The position numbers were made by a program, and so were the translations under genes. The notes below the pieces were generated by a model. That model saw only the letters and a program-made list of their open reading frames with translations, searched no databases and was not told the DNA's origin. A stretch of DNA of 64,000 nt from JACCTU01 sp963798985 (GTDB taxonomy: Bacteria; Actinomycetota; Thermoleophilia; Gaiellales; Gaiellaceae). Of this stretch, positions 27,933 to 34,942 are shown in pieces. The DNA is taken from contig CAWCVL010000005.1 of NCBI GenBank assembly GCA_963798985.1, positions 62,001-126,000 of the forward strand. The letters run 5' to 3'. Each line of letters begins with the position of its first letter. Position 1 is the first letter of the stretch.

Positions 27933-28757
27933 ATGAGCACGTTTCCCGTCGAGCCCCCCGTCACCCCCGCCGCTCCGGCCCCCGAGGCGGCGCATCGGCG
28001 CGAGCTCTCGCAGGAAGAGATCGCGACCCTTCCGCTCCAGGCGCTGCTCGTTCGCGCAGGACACATCACGCTCGACCAGCTCGCCGACGCGCTCCGCGAG
28101 AACGTCGCGACGGGCCGCGCGGTCGAGGACATCGCGCTTTCGCGCGGTTGGCTCTCGGCGGACCAGCTCGACGCACTTCGCCGGGCCAAGCAGAGCTACA
28201 CGCCGGGCGGCGCGGCCGCGCCGTCTGTCGAAGCGCCGGTTGCACCGGCCCCGATCGCGCAGGCACCCGCGCCGGTCTTCGAAGCGCCGCCGGCACCCGC
28301 GCCCGTGGCACCCCCGCCGGTCGCGGAGGCGCCTCCCGGGCCGCCTGCCCCGGTCGTCGAAGCGCCGCCTCCCGCGCCGCCTGCCCCGGTCGTCGAAGCG
28401 CCGCCGCCCGCGCCCGCCCCGGTCGTCGAAGCGCCGCCGCCCGCGCCCGCCCCGGTCGCTGAGGCACCGGCACCTGCGGCGCCCGTAGCGCCCCTCCCCG
28501 TCTTCGAAGCACCCGCAGAACGCGCGCCGGCGCCCGCCGGAGCCGACCTGTCGGTCGGCGTCTTCCTCAACCTCGAGGACGGTGCGCGCATCTGGGCGGG
28601 CCGCTTCGACAGTCTCGAGGACGCCGAGCAGCACGCGCAGAACCTCACCGAGTCGCTCGTTCGTCCCGAGCCCGGCGTCTGGCCTCGCTTCGGCGACCAG
28701 CTCGTCCGCCCCGACGCTGTCGTCAGCGTCGAAGTGTCACCGCGCGAAGAGCGCTGA
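27933..28757 (+). CDS. Degenerate MshEN-like domain plus Pro/Ala-rich linker and conserved C-terminal domain
   Basis: 274 residues. Residues of about 25-90 resemble the same two-motif N-domain (LQALLVRAGHITLDQLADAL, VEDIALSRGWLSADQLDALR), but the LG positions are lost. Residues of about 95-200 are a Pro/Ala/Val-rich linker with repeated APVVEAPPPAP units. The last 60 residues (VGVFLNLEDGARIWAGRFDS, RPEPGVWPRFGDQLVRPDAV, VSVEVSP) form a domain shared with the next gene. No signal peptide is seen. I do not know a named family for the C-terminal domain. Confidence 0.68.
   Translation: MSTFPVEPPVTPAAPAPEAAHRRELSQEEIATLPLQALLVRAGHITLDQLADALRENVATGRAVEDIALSRGWLSADQLDALRRAKQSYTPGGAAAPSVEAPVAPAPIAQAPAPVFEAPPAPAPVAPPPVAEAPPGPPAPVVEAPPPAPPAPVVEAPPPAPAPVVEAPPPAPAPVAEAPAPAAPVAPLPVFEAPAERAPAPAGADLSVGVFLNLEDGARIWAGRFDSLEDAEQHAQNLTESLVRPEPGVWPRFGDQLVRPDAVVSVEVSPREER
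28343..28460 (+). repeat. In-frame 33-36 bp tandem repeat coding Pro/Ala linker
   Basis: The unit GCCTGCCCCGGTCGTCGAAG starts at 28343 and again 36 bases later. Shorter 33-base units follow, each coding a variant of PAPVVEAPPPA. The copies are nearly identical in DNA, which suggests recent expansion and possible length variation between strains. Confidence 0.75.
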
Positions 28758-28813
28758 CCTGACGAGAGGGACGCGCCGTCTGGCGCGCGCTTCCCCCCTC
28801 CGGGGGATTCGGT

Positions 28814-28892
28814 CGTACGCGGAAATGGCGATGCTTGTACGTAGGGCAGGCGATGCCCCGCAACACGAAATCTGCGGCGAAAGGACTCTCGC
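28814..28892 (+). promoter_or_regulatory. Structured 5' leader with three successive small hairpins
   Basis: Upstream of the GTG at 28893, three stems occur in a row. They are CGTAC/GTACG (28814-28818 with 28837-28841), GGGCA/TGCCC (28844-28848 with 28854-28858) and CCGCA/TGCGG (28858-28862 with 28873-28877). The last two abut and share one base. GAAAGGA then gives the ribosome site. It could be a regulatory leader, but no known riboswitch consensus is matched. Confidence 0.35.
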
Positions 28893-29355
28893 GTGAACGG
28901 TATTCGGACGGCCGGTGTGGCGTACCAGCCTCAAACGGCTTCGGTCGCCTTCACGGAGCCGCCTCTGAGCCCTCCGGCGGCCCGTCCGTTCGCGGCCGTT
29001 CCCGTCGCGGCGCCCGGTCGCACCGGTCGCTCAGGTCGCGCCGGTCCCGCAGCCCGAGCCGCCCGCGGCACCGCAGGTGGCGGCACCACAGCAGCCTGTG
29101 CAGGCCGTGCACGCGTCGCCGGCCCCGGTGGCCGCACCGCTCGACGAGTCCGTCGCGGTGTTCGTCCACTTGAGCAGCGGCGAGCGGATCTGGGCCGGTC
29201 GGTTCGACTCCGGCGTCCTCGCGGAGCAGCGGGCCGTCGAGATCGTTCGCGCGCTCAACCGCCCCGAGCCGGGCGTCTGGGCGAAGTTCGGCAACCGGCT
29301 GATCCGGCCGCAAGCGGTCGTCAGCATCGAGCTCGCGCCCCGGCGCGAGGAGTAA
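28893..29355 (+). CDS. Pro-rich protein with the same C-terminal domain as 27933-28757 (frameshifted)
   Basis: The GTG at 28893 follows GAAAGGA with 7-base spacing. The N-terminus (MNGIRTAGVAYQPQTASVAF) is followed by a Pro/Ala/Val-rich linker. The frame shifts near 29015 and continues as PVAQVAPVPQPEPPAAPQVA. The last 65 residues (VAVFVHLSSGERIWAGRFDS, RPEPGVWAKFGNRLIRPQAV, VSIELAP) match the C-terminal domain of the preceding gene almost residue for residue around IWAGRFDS and RPEPGVW. The two are therefore paralogues or a domain duplication. It lacks the MshEN-like N-domain. Function unknown. Confidence 0.66.
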
Positions 29356-29369
29356 GCCCCTTCAGCTAT

Positions 29370-29401
29370 CGTTAACCAGGTGAACGTTTCCCTGGTTAAC
29401 G
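29370..29401 (+). promoter_or_regulatory. Perfect inverted repeat over marR start, probable autoregulatory operator
   Basis: CGTTAACCAGG (29370-29380) and CCTGGTTAACG (29391-29401) are exact inverse complements separated by 10 bases. The marR GTG start (29380-29382) lies inside. A 32-base palindrome at the start of a MarR-exporter operon is a typical MarR dimer site. Binding here would block transcription or initiation. Confidence 0.75.
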
Positions 29402-29811
29402 AAGTCGAGGTCGCGAACCGGCTCAGGCCGGCGCTGCTCAGGCTGACCAGGGAGCTTCGCCGCGAGATCCACTCGCTCGGCGTCACCGGCGGCCAGGTCT
29501 CGCTGCTCGTCGCGATCAAGTACACGCCCGGGATCGGCGTCCGTGAGCTCGCAAGCGCGGAGCGGATCTCCCCCGCGGCGGTCTCGAAGGCGATCACCCG
29601 GCTCGAGCAGCAGCAGCTCGTCGAGCGCAAGCCGCTCGAGGGCGACAAGCGCCGCGTCGGGCTGTACGTGACCGAGAAGGGGCACCAGGTGCTCCGCTCG
29701 GTTCGCTCGCGCCGGACGATCTGGCTCGCCGAGCGGTTGAAGGGGCTCTCGGCTCGGGAGCTCGCGGCCGTCGAGGCCGCGCTCGAGCCGCTCGAGAAGC
29801 TCCTCCCGTGA
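29380..29811 (+). CDS. MarR family transcriptional regulator
   Basis: 143 residues. The winged-helix region reads GVTGGQVSLLVAIKYTPGIG, VRELASAERISPAAVSKAIT and RLEQQQLVERKPLEGDKRRV with the wing GLYVTEKGHQVL. It is followed by the C-terminal dimerisation helices. It overlaps the MFS exporter by GTGA, so it is the likely local repressor of that exporter. A perfect palindrome spans its own start codon, which suggests autoregulation. The ligand is unknown. The GTG start within the palindrome is the only suitable one. Confidence 0.93.
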   Translation: MNVSLVNEVEVANRLRPALLRLTRELRREIHSLGVTGGQVSLLVAIKYTPGIGVRELASAERISPAAVSKAITRLEQQQLVERKPLEGDKRRVGLYVTEKGHQVLRSVRSRRTIWLAERLKGLSARELAAVEAALEPLEKLLP

Positions 29812-31037
29812 CGGCACGCATCTTCAAGTCCCTCCGGATCCACCGGAACTACCGCCTGTTCTTCGCGGGCCAGGTCGTCTCGCTCGCCGGCACGTGGATG
29901 CAGAACATCGCGCTTGCCTGGTTCGTCCTCGAGCTGACGAGCTCCCCGCTCGCCGTCGGCGGGCTCGCCTTTTGCCGCTTCCTGCCGTTCATGCTCTTCG
30001 GGCTCTACGCGGGCGTGATCGCCGACCGCTTCGACAACCGCAAGCTCGTGATGGTGACGCAGGGAGCTCAGATGGTGGTTTCCGCGGCCCTCACGGTGCT
30101 CGCGTTCTCGGGCTGGGAGAACATCCCGATCGTCTACTTCCTCGCGTTCCTCGGCGGCACCGCGCTCGTGGTCGACGCGCCGGGCCGGCAGGCGCTCACC
30201 TTCCAGATGGTCGGCCGCGACGAGCTGCCGAACGCGATCGCGCTGAACACCGGCCTCTTCAACGGCTCGCGCATCATCGGCCCCGCGATCGCCGGCGTGA
30301 TCATCGGCCTCGGCGGCACCGGCATCTGCTTCCTCGTCAACACGATCACCTTCCTCGCCGTGCTGACCGCGCTGTGGTTGATGCGCGAGGACGAGCTCTT
30401 CGAGGTCAAGCGCAACCCGCGCACGCGCGCAGGGGCGGCGATCGCCGAGGGCGTTCGTTTCGCGTGGGGCAATGCCGAGATCCGTCTCGCCCTGATCGTC
30501 CTCGCGATCGCAAGCACGGTCGGCTTCAACTTCCACGTGATCATCCCCGTCCTCGCGTCGGACACGCTGAACGCGGGCCCGGAGGTGTTCGGCGTGCTGA
30601 GCGCGTTCTTCGGCGGAGGCGCGTTGCTGGGCGCGCTGATTCAGGCTGCGCGTAGCCGTGCGAGCTGGAAGGCGTTGCTGATCGGCGCCACGGGCTTCAG
30701 CGCTGGGCTGCTGGCGCTGGCGCCGGTTGAATCGGTTGCGCCTGCGTGCGTGATCCTGTTCGGCGTCGGCATCTGTTTCACCCTCTGGGTGTCAAACACG
30801 AGCTCGATTTTGCAGCTGCGCGCGCCGGATGCTCTGCGCGGCCGGGTGATGAGCCTCTTCATGTTCGCCTTCGCGGGCCTGGCGCCGATCGGCGGCCTGT
30901 TCGCGGGCTGGCTCATGGAAGTCGGCGGCACGCAGCTCGCGTTGTCGCTCGGCGGTGCGATGTCGCTCGTCGTCGTGACGTACGCCTGGTTCCAGCGGGC
31001 GGGCTTGACGCCCGCGCTCAGTCCCCGACGGGCCTGA
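29808..31037 (+). CDS. MFS transporter, EntS/DHA3-like exporter
   Basis: 409 residues with about 12 membrane helices. It begins FKSLRIHRNYRLFFAGQVVS, then LAGTWMQNIALAWFVLEL, typical of the DHA3/EntS group. The loop 2-3 motif is AGVIADRFDNRKLVMV. A second-half copy is seen in SLFMFAFAGLAPIGGLFAGW. It exports drugs or siderophore-like compounds in characterised relatives. It is translationally coupled to marR. The 3' end overlaps the convergent gene at 31018 by 20 bases. Confidence 0.92.
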   Translation: MTARIFKSLRIHRNYRLFFAGQVVSLAGTWMQNIALAWFVLELTSSPLAVGGLAFCRFLPFMLFGLYAGVIADRFDNRKLVMVTQGAQMVVSAALTVLAFSGWENIPIVYFLAFLGGTALVVDAPGRQALTFQMVGRDELPNAIALNTGLFNGSRIIGPAIAGVIIGLGGTGICFLVNTITFLAVLTALWLMREDELFEVKRNPRTRAGAAIAEGVRFAWGNAEIRLALIVLAIASTVGFNFHVIIPVLASDTLNAGPEVFGVLSAFFGGGALLGALIQAARSRASWKALLIGATGFSAGLLALAPVESVAPACVILFGVGICFTLWVSNTSSILQLRAPDALRGRVMSLFMFAFAGLAPIGGLFAGWLMEVGGTQLALSLGGAMSLVVVTYAWFQRAGLTPALSPRRA

Positions 31038-31551
31038 GCATCTGGCGCAGCGACGTGATCGTCTCCACGAGCTCGCGCTCCTGACGCTCGAAGTCCTTCG
31101 CCAGCTTCTCGAGGCGCTTGAGCGGCTCTCGGTTCGGGTTGCGAAGTCGCACGCGGCGTGACCGTCGCTCGGGCTGCGCCTTCGGCTCCTCCGGCTTCTC
31201 CTGCTTCGGAGGCTTGTCGCGCTTCCTGCGCTGCTCAGGCTCGGGCTCGACGTTGAACTCGAACCGGACCGGCTCGCTTCCCCGCCGGCCGCCGCGCTTG
31301 GCGAGCTCATCTCGGAGCCCCGACCCGAAACCGTCCTCCGTGGACATGTCGATCCCGCACTGCTCGAGGAGGACCTTCGTCAGCCCCTCGACGGAGATGA
31401 AGCCGCTCTCGACCACGATCTGGCCGAGCTTGCGCCCGGTCCGCTCCTGCTCCTCGAGCGCCTGCTCGAGATCTGCAGGGGTGATCCAGGACTGCTCGAC
31501 GAGCAGCTCGCCGAGCGGCTTCCAGGCAGGGGTATCCGCAGAGGGACCCAT
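31018..31551 (-). CDS. Stand-alone MshEN/GspE-N-like domain protein with basic and coiled-coil regions
   Basis: 177 residues from the ATG at 31551. Residues of about 8-75 are a clear MshEN-like domain: PLGELLVEQSWITPADLEQA and KLGQIVVESGFISVEGLTKV with LLEQ after each. It is the closest match in the window to the c-di-GMP-binding two-motif domain. An acidic part (FEFNVEPEPEQRRKRD), a Lys/Pro/Glu-rich hinge and a C-terminal coiled coil (LAKDFERQERELVETITSLR) follow. No ATPase is attached. It overlaps the MFS gene tail-to-tail by 20 bases. Homologous in layout to the gene at 27402-27839. Confidence 0.74.
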   Translation of the reverse strand: MGPSADTPAWKPLGELLVEQSWITPADLEQALEEQERTGRKLGQIVVESGFISVEGLTKVLLEQCGIDMSTEDGFGSGLRDELAKRGGRRGSEPVRFEFNVEPEPEQRRKRDKPPKQEKPEEPKAQPERRSRRVRLRNPNREPLKRLEKLAKDFERQERELVETITSLRQMLRPVGD

Positions 31552-31598
31552 AGGCCATTCATCGTTCGAAACGGCACGAACCTTGAGGGGAATTCCGT

Positions 31599-32789
31599 CT
31601 AGATCTTGCGGCGGGGCCGCTTGGCGCCCCACTTGTGGCTGCGCCGCGTGCCCGAGTAGACCAGCCGCGGCCGGGCCATCTGCATGCCCTGGGCCTCGAA
31701 CTGGGCGCTCTCGCCGACCTTGCGGGCGACGTGCGAGACGTCCGCCTGCTGCTCCGGCAGGACGAGCGTGATGCCCGTGCCGTCGCGGCCGGCTCGGCCC
31801 GTGCGGCCGACGCGGTGGGTGTAGCCCTTGTCGTCTTCCGGCGGGTCGAAGTTGATCACGTGGGTGATGTCGTCGAGGTCGAGGCCGCGGGCCGCGACGT
31901 CGGTCGCGACCAGCGTCTGCACCTTCCCAGATTCGAATCTGGAGAGCGCGCGCTCGCGCGCGTTCTGGCTCATGTCGCCGTGCATCGCAACAGCCTGGAC
32001 ATCGTGCCGCTTGAGCTTCTGCACGAGCCGGTCGGCGCCACGCTTCGTGCGGGTGAAGACGAGGACGAGGCCGCGCTCCTCGGCGAGCAGGCCGACGAGC
32101 GTGGCGACCTTGTTGTCGGCCGTGACCGAGATGAACTTGTGGTCGGTCTCGCCGCTCTCGAGGTGCGACGGGAGCTCGGCGTCGTAGCGGCTCGGGTTGA
32201 AGGTGTACGAGCGGGCGAGCTCTCCGACCTCGCCGTCGAGCGTGGCCGAGAAGAACATCGTCTGGCGCTTGCGGGGCAGGCGCTTGACGATCGCGTCGAC
32301 CTGCGGCTGGAAGCCCATGTCGAGCATCCGATCCGCCTCGTCGAGGACGAGGATCCGGATTGCGTCGAGCTTGAGCAGCTTCCGCTCGGCCAGGTCCTCG
32401 AGCCGGCCGGGTGTGGCGACGACGATGTGCGCGTCCTTGGCCTTCTTCGCGTTGGCCACGAGCGGCGTGCCGCCGTAGACGGCCGCGACTCTCAAGCCCT
32501 GCGCCGCGGCGAGCGGCGCGAACTCCTCGGCGACCTGGGTCGCGAGCTCTCGCGTCGGAACGAGGATGAGCGCCGACGGCCGCGCCTCGGCTGCGTTCAG
32601 GCGCTGGACGATCGGAATTGCGAAAGCGAGGGTCTTGCCCGAGCCGGTCGGGGACTTGGCGAGCAGGTCCTGCCCGTTGAGCCCGTCCGGGATGACGAGG
32701 GTCTGGATGGCGAAGGGCGACTCGACGCCTCGGCGCGAAAGCGCCTCGACGACAGCATCGGCCACGCCAAGCTGACGAAATGACTTCAT
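31599..32789 (-). CDS. rhlE: DEAD-box ATP-dependent RNA helicase, RhlE-like
   Basis: 396 residues with all DEAD-box motifs. These are the Q motif GVESPFAIQ, motif I AKSPTGSGKT, Ia PTRELATQ, II VLDEADRMLDMGF, III FFSATL, IV LVFTRTKRGAD, V TLVATDVAARGLDLDD and VI YTHRVGRTGRAGRDG. The short basic tail (SHKWGAKRPRRKI) may bind RNA. It probably unwinds ribosomal or mRNA structures. It is divergent from infA, and such helicases often respond to cold, but nothing in the promoter proves that here. Confidence 0.95.
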   Translation of the reverse strand: MKSFRQLGVADAVVEALSRRGVESPFAIQTLVIPDGLNGQDLLAKSPTGSGKTLAFAIPIVQRLNAAEARPSALILVPTRELATQVAEEFAPLAAAQGLRVAAVYGGTPLVANAKKAKDAHIVVATPGRLEDLAERKLLKLDAIRILVLDEADRMLDMGFQPQVDAIVKRLPRKRQTMFFSATLDGEVGELARSYTFNPSRYDAELPSHLESGETDHKFISVTADNKVATLVGLLAEERGLVLVFTRTKRGADRLVQKLKRHDVQAVAMHGDMSQNARERALSRFESGKVQTLVATDVAARGLDLDDITHVINFDPPEDDKGYTHRVGRTGRAGRDGTGITLVLPEQQADVSHVARKVGESAQFEAQGMQMARPRLVYSGTRRSHKWGAKRPRRKI

Positions 32790-32949
32790 ATGGTTGTTCG
32801 ACTCCTTGGTTTAGGTGTTCGAGATCTGCGGCCCGAAACACCCGAAGGAGGAACGAGAAGCGAAATCTCACTGGGCGGCACCACGCCGTCCGTGCAATCA
32901 GGGTAGCAGCAGGTACCTTTTCTCGCGGATACGAGCCCAGGAGCCACCG

Positions 32950-33186
32950 ATTTCGACCCAGCAGAGCAACAAGGAAGACAAGATCGAGATGGAGGGAGAG
33001 GTGATCGAGGCCCTCCGGAACGGCTTCTTCCGCATCGCGCTCGACAACGGCCACGAGACCCTCGGGTACACGGCCGGAAAGATGCGCCGCTACCGCATCC
33101 GGATCTTCCCTGGAGACCGGATCAAGGTCGAGCTCTCGGCCTACGACCTCGGGCGCGGCCGCATCGTCTACCGCTACCGCGACTGA
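32950..33186 (+). CDS. infA: Translation initiation factor IF-1, possible ATT start
   Basis: The S1-like OB-fold protein is recognised by EMEGEVIEALRNGFFRIALD, NGHETLGYTAGKMRRYRIRI, FPGDRIKVELSAYDLGRGRI and VYRYRD. The family N-terminus (S-KED-IE-EG) is coded upstream of the first ATG (32989). No ATG, GTG or TTG opens it nearby. An ATT at 32950 lies 6 bases after AGGAG (32939-32943) and would give I/M-STQQSNKEDKIEMEG, the expected length. I therefore place the start there and mark it as unproven; ATG 32989 would drop 13 conserved residues. Confidence 0.85.
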   Translation: MSTQQSNKEDKIEMEGEVIEALRNGFFRIALDNGHETLGYTAGKMRRYRIRIFPGDRIKVELSAYDLGRGRIVYRYRD

Positions 33187-33199
33187 GTTGCCAAGCGGG

Positions 33200-33861
33200 A
33201 TGCTCGAGCAGCCGGACTGGCTGGTCGCCGCGCAGGCGCCGGCCGCGCTTCCGCGGCGTGCTTGCACCAGTACGCGTTCTTCGCTGCGCTCGTGTTCGGC
33301 GCGTTGCTCGTCGCGTTCGCCGAGGGCGGCATCGCGCGCATCTCCGCGATCGTGTTCGCGGCAAGCGTCGCGGCGATGCTCGGCGTGAGCGCGCTCTACC
33401 ACCGAATCGTCTGGCCCCCGGGACCGCGCCGGTGGATCCGTCGGCTCGACCACGCCGCGATCTTCCTGCTGATCGCCGGCACGTACACGCCGTTCGGGCT
33501 GGTCGCACTCGACGGCGCCTGGCGTGTCACCGTGCTCGCGATCGCGTGGACCGGCGCGTTCGCAGCGATCGTGCTCAAGGTCGCCTGGATCGACGCACCA
33601 CGTTGGGTGGCGGCGGTCCTCGCCGTCGCGCTCGGCTGGGTCGGCGTCGTCGCCCTTCCGCAGATCCTCGACTCGGTCGGGGTCGCGCCGCTCACGCTGA
33701 TCGCGGTCGGCGGCGCCTTCTATACCGCGGGCGCGATCATCTACGCGCTGAAGCGGCCCGATCCCGTCCCGTCCGTCTTCGGCTACCACGAGATTTTCCA
33801 TGCGCTCGTCGTCGCCGCGGCGGCGTGCCAGTACGTCGGCGTCGCGCTCTTCGTCACCTAG
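33200..33861 (+). CDS. trhA: Hemolysin III / TrhA family membrane protein (frameshifted near start)
   Basis: The ATG at 33200 starts MLEQPDWLVAAQAPAALPR. Two frame changes between about 33240 and 33262 are needed to join it, via RFRGVL, to HQYAFFAALVFGALLVAFAE. The rest is intact: ALYHRIVWPPGPRRWIRRLD, HAAIFLLIAGTYTPFGLVAL and VFGYHEIFHALVVAAAACQY, with the conserved Ser/His/Asp/His residues of the PAQR-like fold. About seven membrane helices. The family regulates membrane properties or acts as a hydrolase; the exact activity is unsettled. The last 8 bases overlap korB tail-to-tail. Confidence 0.85.
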
Positions 33862-34942
33862 TGGAGAAGCCACGGCAGCCGCAACGCCGCGCGGTCGCGC
33901 TCGAGCCGCCTAGGCCTGAGCGCTCGCTCGGCGGCTCGCCGATCGACCACGTGTCGCCCGACGTGACGAGCGCGGCGAGGTCGCCTTCGCCCTTCGCAGC
34001 ACGCGCCTGCTCGAGCTGCTCGGCCATCTGCTCGTCGTAGACCGGGCGCTCGACGTCGCGGAAGACGCCGAACGGCGCCGCGCCCACTGCCCCGAGGGTG
34101 AGGCGCGACATCGCGAACGCGATCGACGGCTCCCGGTGGTGCGCGTCCCAGACGAGCGCGTCGCCCTCGCCCTCGAAGATCTCGACGGAACCGTCCTCGC
34201 GCAGGCGCACTCCGCGGCTCGCGTCTTCGCCGAAGCGCACCGGCTCGCCGTGACGGAGGTAGATGCGGTTCGTCTTGTCCTCGCGCACCGCGTCGAACGC
34301 GCCGTCGTTGTAGATGTTGCAGTTCTGGAAGATCTCGACGAACGACGCGCCCTTGTGCGCGGCCGCTGCGCGAAGGACCTCCGTCAGCTCCTTGCGGTCG
34401 GTGTCCAGCGCACGCGCGACGAACGTCGCGTCGGTGCCGATCGCGAGGCTCAAGGGGTTGAAGGGGTTGTCGATCGATCCCATCGGCGTCGAGCCCGTGC
34501 GCTTGCCGACCGGCGAAGTCGGCGAGTACTGGCCCTTCGTCAGCCCGTAGATCTCGTTGTTGAACATCAGGATCTTCACGTTCACGTTGCGCCGGAGCGC
34601 GTGGATCAGGTGGTTGCCGCCGATCGAGAGCGCGTCACCGTCGCCGGTCACGACCCAGACGGAGAGATCGGGCCGCGACGTCGCGAGACCGGTCGCGATC
34701 GCCGGCGCGCGGCCGTGGATCGAGTGCATGCCGTACGACTGCATGTAGTACGGGAAACGCGCCGCGCACCCGATGCCGGACACGAAGACGATGTTCTCGC
34801 GAGCCAAGCCGAGCTCGGGCATGAAGCCCTGCATCGCGGCGAGGATCGCGTAGTCGCCGCAGCCCGGGCACCAACGGACCTCCTGGTCGGACTTGAAGTC
34901 CTTCGCGGTCAGCTGGATCAGGTGGCCGTTGCCCTCGCTCAC
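33854..34942 (-). CDS. korB: 2-oxoacid:ferredoxin oxidoreductase, beta subunit
   Basis: 362 residues from a GTG overlapping the korA stop (GTGA). The TPP-binding motif is SVWVVTGDGDALSIGGNHLI followed by ILMFNNEIYGLTKGQYSPTS. The cysteine motif RWCPGCGDYAILAAM and GIGCAARFPYYMQSYGMHSI are typical of 2-oxoglutarate and related oxidoreductase beta subunits. With KorA it would oxidise a 2-oxoacid with CoA and reduce ferredoxin, giving acyl-CoA and CO2. Actinobacteria often use this in the TCA cycle in place of the dehydrogenase complex. The C-terminal tail of about 25 residues is basic and divergent. Confidence 0.94.
   Translation of the reverse strand: MSEGNGHLIQLTAKDFKSDQEVRWCPGCGDYAILAAMQGFMPELGLARENIVFVSGIGCAARFPYYMQSYGMHSIHGRAPAIATGLATSRPDLSVWVVTGDGDALSIGGNHLIHALRRNVNVKILMFNNEIYGLTKGQYSPTSPVGKRTGSTPMGSIDNPFNPLSLAIGTDATFVARALDTDRKELTEVLRAAAAHKGASFVEIFQNCNIYNDGAFDAVREDKTNRIYLRHGEPVRFGEDASRGVRLREDGSVEIFEGEGDALVWDAHHREPSIAFAMSRLTLGAVGAAPFGVFRDVERPVYDEQMAEQLEQARAAKGEGDLAALVTSGDTWSIGEPPSERSGLGGSSATARRCGCRGFSTR

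Noticed and set aside
28343..28460. CRISPR-like tandem repeats
   Set aside because: The repeats have no unique spacers, stay in frame and encode a Pro/Ala linker.
28814..28892. c-di-GMP-I (GEMM) riboswitch
   Set aside because: The GCAAA/GGCAAACC core and tetraloop-receptor pattern are absent. Only generic stems are seen.
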